A stretch of 64,000 bases of DNA from Alteromonas genovensis (GCF_010500895.1 NZ_JAAAWO010000006.1:124001-188000), one strand, 5' to 3'; positions 44,435 to 53,074 are shown, counted from the stretch's first letter. The notes: generated by a model from the sequence alone, not told the origin. Translations and numbers: made by a program.

Positions 44435-44450
44435 CTGTTAATTTATACAG
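44435..44450 (-). promoter_or_regulatory. LexA (SOS) box upstream of uvrD
   Basis: CTGTTAATTTATACAG matches the gammaproteobacterial LexA consensus CTGT-N8-ACAG exactly, with an AT-rich spacer. It is 63 bases upstream of the uvrD start, the expected promoter position. Confidence 0.88.
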
Positions 44451-44633
44451 TCAAGTTTTGGCTTCTTATGTCTTCAATAGGCGTGCAAGTACTGTTGGGA
44501 CTTTTGTGAAGCGGAAGGTGAAAATTGACAGAAAAAAACCTAATGGAATAACTAATAATAAATTGTTTAGCTAAGTTGATCGAAATCGACTGCCGGCAGG
44601 TATCACTGTCATATTGCAATTCGTCAATCTCAG

Positions 44634-44651
44634 GTAAACTCTACCGTTTAC
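44634..44651. promoter_or_regulatory. Palindrome in the cysE promoter region
   Basis: GTAAAC-TCTACC-GTTTAC is a perfect 6+6 inverted repeat, ending 52 bases before the cysE ATG. The spacing does not fit the TyrR box and no regulator is recognised. Confidence 0.35.
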
Positions 44652-44703
44652 GCTTCGCTATTCGATATCACTGCGCCTAAGATAAACACCAACGGGAAAT
44701 GCT

Positions 44704-45504
44704 ATGTCTGTTACCTCTACGCCCATCGATTTTTGGTCTACTTTGAAACAAGAAGCAAAAGTTGTTGCAGATAATGAACCGTTATTATCAAGCTATGTTC
44801 ATGCAAGTGTATTGGCGCATCATAACTTTGAATCGTGCTTGAGCTTTATTCTTTCCAATAAAATGGCAGACGACGTGATGCCTGCTCTCGCTATTCGTGA
44901 GGTATTTGATGAGGCTTACTTGTTAGAGCCTGGAATAAGTGAAGCGGCAACGGCAGACATTTTAGCTATTAAAGCGCGTGATGCGGCGGTAGGCGACTTC
45001 TTAACGCCGCTGCTTCATTTTAAAGGTTTTCACGCTGTTCAAGTTCATCGTATGGCGCATTATTTATGGATGCACGGTCGTCATCAGCTTGCTCTTTTTC
45101 TTCAAAGCCGCAATTCAGCTAGCTTTAGTGTTGATATTCATCCGGCTGCGAAAATTGGTAAAGGCGTGATGTTTGACCATGCGACAGGTATCGTTATTGG
45201 TGAGACCGCTGTAGTTGAGGATAACGTGTCCTTGCTACAAAGCGTTACGTTAGGCGGAACCGGCAACGAGTCTGGCGATCGTCACCCTAAAATTCGCCAA
45301 GGCGTTTTAGTGGGAGCAGGGGCTAAAATTCTAGGCAATATTGAAGTGGGCGAAGGGTCGAAAGTTGGCGCAGGAAGCGTGGTGCTAAACGACGTACCTC
45401 CCCATGTCACCGTAGTTGGCGTGCCGGCAAAAGTGGTGGGCCGCCCAGTGTGTCAACACCCTTGCGAGTCTATGCAGCAAAACGTGCTTGAGGATAATGT
45501 CTAA
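44704..45504 (+). CDS. cysE: Serine O-acetyltransferase
   Basis: Transfers acetyl from acetyl-CoA to L-serine, the committed step of cysteine synthesis, in the cytoplasm, normally as a trimer-based hexamer. The N-terminal helical domain (about 1-140) includes the AREVF/DPA-type region (AIREVFDEAYLLEPG) and HFKGFHAVQVHRMAHYLW. The left-handed beta-helix follows with IHPAAKIGKGVMFDHATGIVIGE, where catalytic Asp and His lie, and TLGGTGNESGDRHPKI. The flexible C-terminal tail, which in E. coli binds cysteine and cysteine synthase, here ends EDNV rather than in the typical isoleucine. Length 266 aa is near the E. coli 273. A terminator follows. Confidence 0.95.
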   Translation: MSVTSTPIDFWSTLKQEAKVVADNEPLLSSYVHASVLAHHNFESCLSFILSNKMADDVMPALAIREVFDEAYLLEPGISEAATADILAIKARDAAVGDFLTPLLHFKGFHAVQVHRMAHYLWMHGRHQLALFLQSRNSASFSVDIHPAAKIGKGVMFDHATGIVIGETAVVEDNVSLLQSVTLGGTGNESGDRHPKIRQGVLVGAGAKILGNIEVGEGSKVGAGSVVLNDVPPHVTVVGVPAKVVGRPVCQHPCESMQQNVLEDNV

Positions 45505-45568
45505 ACAATATGTTTAGGCATTCAAGTCGAGTTTTTAGTTTTTAAACTCAGCCCCCAGCCTTTAATTT

Positions 45569-45621
45569 CAGTCCCAAGTTTAAGCAATTCGCTAAGCTTA
45601 CGGGACTGTGCTCTTTTTTTT
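45569..45621 (+). terminator. Terminator of cysE
   Basis: CAGTCCC (45569-45575) pairs with GGGACTG (45602-45608), helped by inner AAG/CTT and AAGC/GCTAAGCTT pairing, and a run of nine T follows after GTGC. It lies 65 bases after the cysE stop. Confidence 0.65.
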
Positions 45622-45677
45622 AAAGCTCCCTAATTAAAGCTCTCTAATTAAAGTGCCCTACTTAAAACTCCCTGCGT
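45622..45677. repeat. Four 14-bp tandem units
   Basis: AAAGCTCCCTAATT, AAAGCTCTCTAATT, AAAGTGCCCTACTT and AAAACTCCCTGCGT are head to tail, directly after the cysE terminator. Divergence increases along the array. Confidence 0.75.
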
Positions 45678-45733
45678 ATAGCACCTTGCTTATAGCGCAT
45701 GGTTTTAGAAAAAACGTTAGGCTGCTTTACCTA

Positions 45734-46477
45734 TTAACGACAAAAGTGAGCGAGTTCTGACAATGTGCATAGCGATACATGTGGCAGCACCGAAACAGGC
45801 TCGTTTCGCAGCGCCATTGGCCTGTTGCAGGCAAACCAAGCTGCCTGAAATTGAGCATTTATTGCCCCCAGTACATCCTTAATAATGTTATCGCCCACAT
45901 GCAATATGTTGCCGGCAGGAATATCTAATATTGCGGCTGCTTCGTTAAACATATCCGGTGCAGGTTTCATCGGCCTAGTTGTACTGGCATGCAAAATAGT
46001 CTCAAAATAGGGCGTGATGCCTATTTTATCGGCGTTGACATTACCGTTGGTTATGCCAACAAGGGGCATATTATCACTCAGCAGTTTGAGTACGTTGTGC
46101 ACCTCATCATCTAAGGTTAAATCACTTCTCGCATCGTAAAAACAATTAAAGCATGCATCCACAGCGCTATTTAACTCTTCATCCTTCGGTATTTCTACAG
46201 AAAGCGTTTTTGCAGTTTTGCCAGAAAGCGCTGCCGTTAATATCACCTTGCGCAGTTGCCCCATGTCAGAGGCTAAGCGACCGTCTAGATTAACGGCAGC
46301 TTGCTTAAGTAGGTACCAGTCGCGAGGGCTAAGCGCCGCGGCGTCACTGTGATGGGCTTTTAAATGGGCGGCTAGGGCAGCTTCGGCTTGCCGAATAACG
46401 GGTTCGTTATTGTATAGGGTGTCATCGAGGTCAAAGGTCATGGCCTTTACTTCGTTAAGGGGTCTGTAAAACTGCAT
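45734..46477 (-). CDS. yigB: HAD-superfamily phosphatase YigB
   Basis: A 247-aa HAD phosphatase. Motif I is TFDLDDTLYNN (nucleophile and acid/base Asp), motif II VGITNGN, motif III lysine in RPMKPAPDMF and motif IV HVGDNIIKDVLGA. The N-terminus MQFYRPLNEVKAMTFDLDDTLY parallels E. coli YigB, which hydrolyses FMN and the riboflavin precursor phosphate. It is the last gene of the block dapF-DUF484-xerC-yigB, the same order as in E. coli, but uvrD, which follows in E. coli, is here about 1.4 kb further left on the same strand, with cysE inserted between in opposite orientation. Confidence 0.9.
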   Translation of the reverse strand: MQFYRPLNEVKAMTFDLDDTLYNNEPVIRQAEAALAAHLKAHHSDAAALSPRDWYLLKQAAVNLDGRLASDMGQLRKVILTAALSGKTAKTLSVEIPKDEELNSAVDACFNCFYDARSDLTLDDEVHNVLKLLSDNMPLVGITNGNVNADKIGITPYFETILHASTTRPMKPAPDMFNEAAAILDIPAGNILHVGDNIIKDVLGAINAQFQAAWFACNRPMALRNEPVSVLPHVSLCTLSELAHFCR

Positions 46478-46517
46478 AAACTAGCGGGCCTTAATGTGTC
46501 GCGTTTAAATGTCGTGT

Positions 46518-47477
46518 TTACTTTTTATGTGCCCGCGGATGGGCTGCATCATAAACATTAGCGAGATGTTGAAAGTCGAGGTGGGTATATACCTGCGTTG
46601 TCGACAAGTTGGCGTGCCCAAGTAACTCTTGAACCGCTCGTAAATCACCACTCGACTCTAGTACGTGGGTTGCAAAGGAATGGCGCAATTTATGGGGGCT
46701 TACTTTTTGGGATATAGATTGCTCTTGGGCCATTCTATCAAGACGATTGGCAACTTGGCGGTTAGATATCCGCGTTTTTCGCTTGCTAACAAACACCGCT
46801 CTCTCATAAGGCGAGGCAAGGGCCGGCCTTACTTTTAACCAGGCGTTTAGGGCTTTTTGAGCGTGGCGACCTAAGGGCAAAATGCGTTGTTTGCTACCTT
46901 TACCGGTTACTCTCACTGTGCCGTCTTTCAAACAGTCGGCGAGATCAAGGCCGGTAAGCTCGTTTAATCGCAATCCGCAGCCGTACATCAATTCAAACAT
47001 GGCGTTATCGCGAAGCTGCATTCCCTCGTCGTCATCACTTGATGGCCGAGCAGTAAGCAATTGCTGCATTTCATCAACGCTTAACTGTTTAGGTAAGGGT
47101 TTTCCTTGCTTAGGCGCATGGATACCCTCTAAGGGGTTGCTGAAAAGCTGTTTCTGCTCAATTAAATAGCGGCAGAAGGTGCGAAGCGCAGAAAGTCTAA
47201 GCGCGATGCTGCGAGCGCTGTGCCCCGACATTTTTGAGTCGGCCATAACGCGTTTAATATCGCTTGGGGTTAGCCCTGACCATTCAAATAAGCCAAGCAG
47301 CTTTGCCACTTCAGTGAGTTGTCGTTGATAATTTTTTACGGTGTGAGTAGACAAGCCGCGCTCTACTTGAAGGTGTAGCAAAAACTTATCAAGCCAGTGC
47401 TGACAGGCATCGCTTAAAATGGCCTCGTTAGAACCAGGCTGGATGTCACCTGAGCTAGCGTGATAATCGTCCGGCAC
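46518..47477 (-). CDS. xerC: Tyrosine recombinase XerC
   Basis: A 319-aa site-specific recombinase that, with XerD, resolves chromosome dimers at dif during division. The N-terminal SAM-like DNA-binding domain is about 25-115 (LQVERGLSTHTVKNYQRQL). The catalytic residues are visible: Arg in GCGLRLNELTG, Lys in VTGKGSKQR, HKLRHSFATH (His and Arg), LLGHANLSTTQVYTHLD (His and nucleophile Tyr). The start is GTG, five bases after the upstream DUF484 stop. The position between DUF484 and yigB identifies it as XerC rather than XerD or a phage integrase. Confidence 0.95.
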   Translation of the reverse strand: MPDDYHASSGDIQPGSNEAILSDACQHWLDKFLLHLQVERGLSTHTVKNYQRQLTEVAKLLGLFEWSGLTPSDIKRVMADSKMSGHSARSIALRLSALRTFCRYLIEQKQLFSNPLEGIHAPKQGKPLPKQLSVDEMQQLLTARPSSDDDEGMQLRDNAMFELMYGCGLRLNELTGLDLADCLKDGTVRVTGKGSKQRILPLGRHAQKALNAWLKVRPALASPYERAVFVSKRKTRISNRQVANRLDRMAQEQSISQKVSPHKLRHSFATHVLESSGDLRAVQELLGHANLSTTQVYTHLDFQHLANVYDAAHPRAHKK

Positions 47478-47482
47478 GGGGG

Positions 47483-48178
47483 CTAATACCCCATCATCTC
47501 TGGCAATATAATGTTGAGTACTTGCTGAAGCTGTTGAAGTAACAAGGTATCCATCTCAGGCGTGAAATGGCTGGCATCGTTACTGCTTATTCCCAATATG
47601 CCTAGTTCGCGGTTGTCGCCAAGCAGCATTAGTGCAACTGATTCGGCGCTGCTTTCACCAAACAACAGCTGTCTTTCGTGTTGAGAAAGTCGTCCGAAGA
47701 AGAAATTAGATTCTTTAAAGCGCTTTTCTGTGAACAAACGCTGCTGTAGCTCTGGAATGGCGTGAGGGCCTTTGAAGCTTTTGATAACCGCAGAAGATAA
47801 CTGAAGACGTTCTTGCAACACGTCTTCAAGCGTAAACTGCACTTCTGCAACACTTTCACAGCGAAGCAACTGAACATTTAAATCGGTGTAAACGCGGTAT
47901 ATTTTTTCATTTTGCTTAGCAATAGAAACCAACTGGTTAAGCTTGAAGTTAAGCTGACGTACTTTTTTTCTAAGCTGTTCACTTTGAATTTCTACCAGAG
48001 AAACACTTCCTTTTTGTTCATGGGGAAGGTTTATTTTCTCGAGAAGCTCGGGGTATTGCACAAAGAGCTCAGGGTTTTCTAACAAATAGTCACGCACCTG
48101 CGCTGGGGTTAGTGCAGAGGTGTCTGTAAAGGGCTCAATAATTTGAGTTGCGTTAGATTGCCCTAGTAATTCGCTCAT
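47483..48178 (-). CDS. DUF484 family protein (YigA-like)
   Basis: A 231-aa cytoplasmic protein always found between dapF and xerC in gammaproteobacteria. It has an N-terminal [24 protein letters not shown] motif, typical of DUF484, a coiled-coil segment (about 65-95) and a GAF-like C-terminal half ([31 protein letters not shown]). Function is unknown; the GAF-like fold hints at ligand sensing. Its ATG overlaps the dapF stop by four bases and xerC starts five bases after its stop, so the three are translationally linked. Confidence 0.88.
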   Translation of the reverse strand: MSELLGQSNATQIIEPFTDTSALTPAQVRDYLLENPELFVQYPELLEKINLPHEQKGSVSLVEIQSEQLRKKVRQLNFKLNQLVSIAKQNEKIYRVYTDLNVQLLRCESVAEVQFTLEDVLQERLQLSSAVIKSFKGPHAIPELQQRLFTEKRFKESNFFFGRLSQHERQLLFGESSAESVALMLLGDNRELGILGISSNDASHFTPEMDTLLLQQLQQVLNIILPEMMGY

Positions 48179-49005
48179 ATCATTATCTGTCCGTCATATA
48201 CGTGTTCAGCAGGTCCAGTCATTTTCATCACGCTATCTGGGCCTGGCCAGCGAATACGTAAACTGCCTCCGGGCAAATCTACCCGCACATCGGTTCCTAA
48301 TTTACCTTGTATTTGACCAATTGCAACTGTCGCGCATGCGCCGCTACCACAGGCCAAGGTTTCACCTGAGCCACGTTCAAATACACGAAGTTTAATATGC
48401 GACTCGTTGATAACCTGCATAAAACCAACATTCACACCTTCAGGAAAACGCTCGTGTCGCTCTACCAGTGGGCCAATTTCATGTACGGCGGCGGTATCAA
48501 CATCATCGACTTCCATTACACAATGGGGGTTGCCCATTGAAGCGGCGCCAATAAATAAGGTTTTCTCACCTACTCGTAAAATGTAGGTATTTTCTTGCTT
48601 ATTCGCTTTTAAAGGAACAGATGCTGGCTCAAACATGGGCTTACCCATATTAACGGTAACCTGACCATCTTTTTCGAGATACAGCACCATTTTTCCGGCT
48701 TTGGTGCTTACCACAATTTTGTTGCGGTTAATAAGGCCATGTTGTTTTACAAAACGCGCAAAACACCGCGCGCCGTTACCACACTGCTCCACTTCCGAAC
48801 CGTCTGCATTAAAGATGCGATAGTGGAAGTCTTGCTCTGGGTCATAAGGAGGCTCAACCATCAATAGTTGGTCGAAGCCAATACCGAAGTTCCGGTCGGC
48901 CAGCTGTTTTATTTTATCTTTTGAGAAAAACACATTCTGGGTAACGTTATCAATCACCATGAAATCGTTACCCAAACCGTGCATTTTAGAAAATTGAACC
49001 TGCAT
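48175..49005 (-). CDS. dapF: Diaminopimelate epimerase
   Basis: Interconverts LL- and meso-diaminopimelate, supplying both murein and lysine synthesis. A PLP-independent two-base enzyme of 276 aa. The two catalytic cysteines are in [13 protein letters not shown] and [14 protein letters not shown]. Substrate contacts include [10 protein letters not shown] and NADGSEVEQ. It lies 35 bases downstream of lysA and overlaps DUF484 by four bases, an operon order common to Enterobacterales, Vibrionales and Alteromonadales. Confidence 0.97.
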   Translation of the reverse strand: MQVQFSKMHGLGNDFMVIDNVTQNVFFSKDKIKQLADRNFGIGFDQLLMVEPPYDPEQDFHYRIFNADGSEVEQCGNGARCFARFVKQHGLINRNKIVVSTKAGKMVLYLEKDGQVTVNMGKPMFEPASVPLKANKQENTYILRVGEKTLFIGAASMGNPHCVMEVDDVDTAAVHEIGPLVERHERFPEGVNVGFMQVINESHIKLRVFERGSGETLACGSGACATVAIGQIQGKLGTDVRVDLPGGSLRIRWPGPDSVMKMTGPAEHVYDGQIMI

Positions 49006-49040
49006 TAACGGTGCATCTTTATCTTATAATTGTCTCTAGT

Positions 49041-50291
49041 TTACGGAAGTTTGTGCTCACCTTTCCAGAGATCTTTTTGAATTTCTCGCTCACGCACCAC
49101 AATGGCGGTATCGCCATCAGCCATAATTTCGGCTGGGCGACAGCGACTGTTGTAGTTTGAGGCCATTACAAAGCCGTAAGCTCCAGCACTGCGAACCGCC
49201 AATAAATCGGTGGGTTTTATGGATAAAATTCTGTCTTTTCCAATAAAATCGCCGGTTTCACATACCGGACCCACCACATCATAGGTACTTGGTACAGCGT
49301 CGCTATTTTCGTCGACCGGAATAATATTTTGCCATGCTGAATAAAGTGCCGGGCGAAGCAAGTCGTTCATTGCAGCATCAACAATGGCAAAGTTTTTCTC
49401 TTCGCCTTGTTTAATAAACTCAACTTCTGTCACCAAAATACCTGCGTTTGCGGCAATAGCACGGCCAGGCTCAAGAATAAGTTTTAACGACTCTCGACCT
49501 ACCATTTTTTCAGCCATCGCTTCAGCATATTCTTTAGGGTGCGGAGGTAGCTCATCGTTGTAAGTAACGCCTAAGCCGCCGCCTACATCTAAATGCTCAA
49601 TAATGATATTGCGTTCGGCTAGCTCATCAATTAAGACCAGCAAGCGCTCTAATGCATCTACAAAGGGACCAATCTCTGTTAGCTGTGAGCCAATATGGCA
49701 GTCCATTCCTACTACATTTAAGTGTGGCAGTGATGCTGCTAACTCATAGGTAGCGAGGGCGTTTTCGCGGGCAATACCAAATTTATTGGCCTTTAGCCCT
49801 GTAGAAATATACGGATGAGTTTTCGCATCTACATCAGGGTTTATGCGCAAAGAAATAGGCGCTTTTACACCTAGCTCGCCGGCTACTTCATTGATACGGT
49901 GTAGTTCGGGCTCTGATTCTACGTTAAAACACATGATGCCTTGTTGAAGCGCGTAGCGAATTTCATCGTGTTTTTTACCCACGCCTGAAAATACCACTTT
50001 ACTGGCACTGCCGCCGGCTTCAATCACTCTGGCTAGTTCACCTGCAGACACAATGTCAAAACCTGACCCTAGCTTTGCTAATACGCTAAGTACGCCAATG
50101 TTTGAATTTGCCTTTACCGCATAGCAGATAAGGTGAGGATGCTCGCCTATGGCGTCATTGAATGCATGCCAATGGCGCTCTAGCGTAGCCCGTGAGTAGA
50201 TATAAACGGGGGTTCCGTGTTGAGCGGCAATATCGGCAACGGCAACGTCTTCAGCGAAAAGCTGACCTTGCTTGTAGGCAAAGTAATCCAC
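49041..50291 (-). CDS. lysA: Diaminopimelate decarboxylase
   Basis: A 416-aa PLP fold-III decarboxylase that makes L-lysine from meso-diaminopimelate. The PLP lysine is in CYAVKANSN. The glycine-rich phosphate loop HLDVGGGLGVTY, LILEPGRAIAANAG and the active-site cysteine motif GPVCETGDF are all present. The start is GTG and overlaps the lptM stop by one base (TAGTG). Here lysA sits in the dapF operon, so both ends of the pathway are co-regulated, unlike E. coli, where lysA is separate. Confidence 0.97.
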   Translation of the reverse strand: MDYFAYKQGQLFAEDVAVADIAAQHGTPVYIYSRATLERHWHAFNDAIGEHPHLICYAVKANSNIGVLSVLAKLGSGFDIVSAGELARVIEAGGSASKVVFSGVGKKHDEIRYALQQGIMCFNVESEPELHRINEVAGELGVKAPISLRINPDVDAKTHPYISTGLKANKFGIARENALATYELAASLPHLNVVGMDCHIGSQLTEIGPFVDALERLLVLIDELAERNIIIEHLDVGGGLGVTYNDELPPHPKEYAEAMAEKMVGRESLKLILEPGRAIAANAGILVTEVEFIKQGEEKNFAIVDAAMNDLLRPALYSAWQNIIPVDENSDAVPSTYDVVGPVCETGDFIGKDRILSIKPTDLLAVRSAGAYGFVMASNYNSRCRPAEIMADGDTAIVVREREIQKDLWKGEHKLP

Positions 50292-50569
50292 TAGTTAGAG
50301 TCTCCAAATTTGGTAATAGGTGCAATCATGGGCGTATTCATGACGGGAGTTTTAGGCGCTGAGCCAGACACAAAATGAGATACTGTGTTTTGGCTGTTGT
50401 ACGCTTGCTTTTCCTTACTATCAGAAGCATCAAAAGAAGCGTCAGATGAAACGTCTGAAGGTGGAGGCGAGTTTTGCGGCGGTGCGTCGGGTAGATACAA
50501 CGCACCTTTATAGCCACAACCGTTTAATGCGGTGAGGGTAAGCAGAAAAACAGCCAACTTATTAAGCAC
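50291..50569 (-). CDS. lptM: LPS translocon maturation lipoprotein LptM (YifL-like)
   Basis: A 92-aa lipoprotein. The signal MLNKLAVFLLTLTALNGC ends in a lipobox, and the mature start CGYKGALYLPDAPP matches the LptM/YifL signature CGxKGPLYxP, which in E. coli mimics lipopolysaccharide and helps LptD disulfide maturation. The rest is a Ser/Asp/Pro-rich tail with low complexity, longer than the 67-aa E. coli protein. Location directly before lysA-dapF is the typical gammaproteobacterial context. Confidence 0.85.
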   Translation of the reverse strand: MLNKLAVFLLTLTALNGCGYKGALYLPDAPPQNSPPPSDVSSDASFDASDSKEKQAYNSQNTVSHFVSGSAPKTPVMNTPMIAPITKFGDSN

Positions 50570-50621
50570 AAAAAAATCCCGCTAAGAATACGATAAATGC
50601 CGCTATCATCGCATTGCGGTA

Positions 50622-51689
50622 TTAAATTGCAAGAGACAATAAACGTTCTCTCGTTTTATCTCCATAGTGGACGTTTTTCCAAAGGGTTTCACAAAGCGTT
50701 TTTGTATCTGTGTAGTTGCCTTGTTTGATCCAATCAATAAGCAAATTCGCATTATCTGGGAAGGTGATTGGCTCGATATCTTCAGACGTCAGCCATTCTT
50801 CTAGAATATCGGTGTCTAGCTGAAACAAAGGCTGGCACAAGTTAAGGCTATCAAGCATAAACACATTCGATAACTGCTCAAACTGCCCGTGCAATGGCTT
50901 AATAAGTAACTTTTTGCCTAGCTGCAGCGCTTCACTTGAAAGCTCAAACCCGCCGTTGGCTACTACCCCATTACAGTTTTGTAAGGCTTTGTGGAAATGC
51001 ACTTTAGAGGTGGGATTCCACTGAATGTGCCCCTGAGTGTGGGCCTGTTCTATATCTGGGTGAAAGCAAAGAAAGGTTTGGTCGGCCAGCGGCTCAAGCA
51101 TATCCCTTATGTCATTAATATTTTCAAAGGGGAGATAAACCAATATATGGCTGTTTTTTGCATGGGCGATAGGCTTATCAACCACAAAGGGAGGAATGAT
51201 AGGTTGGTTAAAATGATACCAGTGAACTCCAATTTTCTGCTGGGTTGGCGCAAAGATTTTCATTAAAGCGGTATCAAATAGCGAGTTACCCCGCTTGGGC
51301 ACATCATACGCAAAGGCCGCTTGGTGGCTGATAGATATGGAGGGTAATCCTTGGCGCTTTGCAGCCCAGGCGGTTACAGGCTCAAAGTCGTTAATAAGTA
51401 AGTCGTATTGACTAGCATCAAACTGCTTTACGTCATGAATAAACTGCCTAACATTCGCTTGGCGTACCGTGTCCCATTTTTTGACTTTACCGTCTTTGTA
51501 GATAAAGCTTAATCCGCACAGTGTTCTGTAGTGACCGAACACATCCATATCAAAATATTTTTCCGGTGCTCGCCCTGTAAATACAAAGTCCACATCAATG
51601 TCACTTCGCTCTGCAAATGCAGCAGCCATAATTCTCGCTCGAGCAATGTGCCCATTGCCTGTGCCCTGCACACCGTAAAGTATTTTCAT
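50622..51689 (-). CDS. MJ1255/VC2487-type glycosyltransferase
   Basis: A 355-aa GT-B-fold protein. With ATG at 51689 it begins MKILYGVQGTGNGHIARA, the glycine-rich N-terminal loop typical of this family; an in-frame upstream start would overlap the preceding gene. The C-terminal nucleotide-sugar site resembles GVVANGGFELSSEALQLGKKLLIKPLHGQFEQ. These proteins are related to UDP-GlcNAc/UDP-glucosyl transferases that act on lipids. The acceptor is unknown. It starts one base after the PAP2 phosphatase stop, so the two are almost certainly co-translated, pointing to a membrane-lipid or lipid-carrier modification. Confidence 0.82.
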   Translation of the reverse strand: MKILYGVQGTGNGHIARARIMAAAFAERSDIDVDFVFTGRAPEKYFDMDVFGHYRTLCGLSFIYKDGKVKKWDTVRQANVRQFIHDVKQFDASQYDLLINDFEPVTAWAAKRQGLPSISISHQAAFAYDVPKRGNSLFDTALMKIFAPTQQKIGVHWYHFNQPIIPPFVVDKPIAHAKNSHILVYLPFENINDIRDMLEPLADQTFLCFHPDIEQAHTQGHIQWNPTSKVHFHKALQNCNGVVANGGFELSSEALQLGKKLLIKPLHGQFEQLSNVFMLDSLNLCQPLFQLDTDILEEWLTSEDIEPITFPDNANLLIDWIKQGNYTDTKTLCETLWKNVHYGDKTRERLLSLAI

Positions 51690-51690
51690 A

Positions 51691-52203
51691 TCACACCAAT
51701 ATAGGAGTACTGAGGAACGCGATGGCAATTCCTAGTAAAGCCCCTGCAACAACATCAGAAGGATAATGTACGCCAAGCAGCACTCGGGATAACCCGATGA
51801 GTGAAGCCCATCCGTAAACCACAACCGAAAAAGACGGGTAAAAATGAGCCACTATGCACGCCATTAGCCATGCCGCAGCCGTATGGCCAGAAGGCAGCGA
51901 AAACTTATCTGAAGGCGTAATATGGGCTTTAAAATTAGTCAGGAAATCGCAAGGTCGAGGACGTTTTAAGGTTTTCTTCAACAATAAATAAATGGGCAGC
52001 TCTAATGCATATGCCATAAGGGCTGTGTAGAGGAAAATTTCACCGTGTTCAGGCTCAAATGCCCAAAGCAACATTCCCACAACCAGATAGAGGTAACCAT
52101 CGCCGGTTTTTGATAACCAAATGATGGAACGACAGTCTCTTTTTTGCGTCAATTTGTATAGGCGGTAAAATAAGTCAGTATCGTACTTGGTCAAGGATTT
52201 CAT
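51691..52203 (-). CDS. PAP2-family membrane phosphatase
   Basis: A 170-aa inner-membrane protein with about five helices and the three PAP2 motifs: KKTLKRPRP, LPSGHTAAA and SRVLLGVHYPSDV. It should remove phosphate from a lipid phosphate such as phosphatidate, phosphatidylglycerol phosphate or undecaprenyl pyrophosphate. Pairing with a downstream glycosyltransferase suggests glycolipid synthesis or phosphate-sparing lipid remodelling (phospholipid headgroup removal, then glycosylation), as known in phosphate-starved marine bacteria with other genes. The pathway here is inference. Confidence 0.85.
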   Translation of the reverse strand: MKSLTKYDTDLFYRLYKLTQKRDCRSIIWLSKTGDGYLYLVVGMLLWAFEPEHGEIFLYTALMAYALELPIYLLLKKTLKRPRPCDFLTNFKAHITPSDKFSLPSGHTAAAWLMACIVAHFYPSFSVVVYGWASLIGLSRVLLGVHYPSDVVAGALLGIAIAFLSTPILV

Positions 52204-52588
52204 AATTATAACCTTGTCCTCTGTTGGTTACTTATCGCACACGTTAGTTAGGTTCTGTGACCAATAGGTGACAGTATGAAGAAACATTTTTTACAAATGC
52301 CAACACGTCAAGTGAGTCTAGCGTCTCGTTTCACCACAGCCTTGCAAAGAGGCACGGGTGGCTTTTCGCTTAAGCCGTATTAGTTAAGGCTAAAAATTGT
52401 ATCTACGTTTTGACTAAAAACTGCAAGATCTGTGCTCAATCTTGTTGTTTTTTCCGATAATCGCAACACACAATGAATTTCAATCAAGTGATGAAAACAA
52501 GCGTTTTCAACGTGTAATTTAGTGCTATGCTAGTGAAATACAGTGCGTTGTGACTTTTCACACAAATTAACTAATGTAAGGCAGGGCC
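52204..52588. other. 385-bp spacer between PAP2 and rraA
   Basis: A divergent promoter region. It holds one 35-codon plus-strand frame with a plausible ribosome site (listed separately) and AT-rich sequence before rraA. No repeat or terminator is seen. Confidence 0.5.
52276..52383 (+). CDS. Possible 35-aa small protein
   Basis: An ATG at 52276 is preceded by AGGTG five bases upstream and opens a 35-codon frame starting MKKHFLQMPTRQVSLASRF and ending SLKPY. It is basic (several Lys, Arg and His) with no acidic residue. It lies in the spacer upstream of rraA and could be a small protein or leader. No family is recognised, and chance is a real alternative. Confidence 0.25.
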   Translation: MKKHFLQMPTRQVSLASRFTTALQRGTGGFSLKPY

Positions 52589-53074
52589 ATGGAATACAAC
52601 ACTTCAGAATTATGCGACTTGTTTGCTGATAGCGTGGATGTCGTAGACCCAATTTTTGCGAGCTTTGGTGGGCGTTATTCATTTGGTGGTGAAATCACAA
52701 CAATTAAGTGCTTTGAAGACCGTGGCCTTATCGACCGCGTTTTAGCCCAGCCTGGAGCAGGTAAAGTGCTGCTAATTGATGGTGGTGGTTCCGCTCGTCG
52801 TGCACTGTTTGACGCTACATCGGCACAAACCGCTATAGATAATGATTGGGAAGGCGTGGTGTGCTATGGCAGTGTAAGAGAAATAGACAGCCTTGCTGAA
52901 TTAGATATTGGCGTGTTGGCGGTGGCTGCTATCCCAGTGAATGCCGACGCTGAAAGCGTGGGTGATGTCGATATTCCAGTTAATTTTGGTGGTGTGACTT
53001 TCCTACCAGAAGATCACCTTTACGCTGATAGCACTGGGGTTATCTTGTCACCAGAGCCGCTAGACGTAGATTAA
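52589..53074 (+). CDS. rraA: Ribonuclease activity regulator RraA
   Basis: A 161-aa protein of the RraA/HMG-aldolase-like family. In E. coli it binds RNase E and inhibits RNA decay. Landmarks are [54 protein letters not shown] and the C-terminal [23 protein letters not shown]. The length equals the E. coli protein. Some family members outside enterobacteria have divalent-metal aldolase activity, so the RNase role is by orthology. The gene is single and followed by a strong bidirectional terminator. Confidence 0.93.
   Translation: MEYNTSELCDLFADSVDVVDPIFASFGGRYSFGGEITTIKCFEDRGLIDRVLAQPGAGKVLLIDGGGSARRALFDATSAQTAIDNDWEGVVCYGSVREIDSLAELDIGVLAVAAIPVNADAESVGDVDIPVNFGGVTFLPEDHLYADSTGVILSPEPLDVD

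Larger units (their letters stand above)
44373..44703. other. 331-bp divergent promoter region of uvrD and cysE
   Basis: It contains the LexA box for uvrD (44435-44450) and, nearer cysE, a GTAAAC-N6-GTTTAC palindrome (44634-44651). No additional gene is seen. Confidence 0.6.

Noticed and set aside
44634..44651. TyrR box at cysE
   Set aside because: The TGTAAA-N6-TTTACA spacing is not met; the spacer between the TyrR-like halves would be 8.
46518..47477. Tyrosine recombinase considered as a phage or island integrase
   Set aside because: The dapF-DUF484-xerC-yigB context and length identify chromosomal xerC; no tRNA or att repeats are present.
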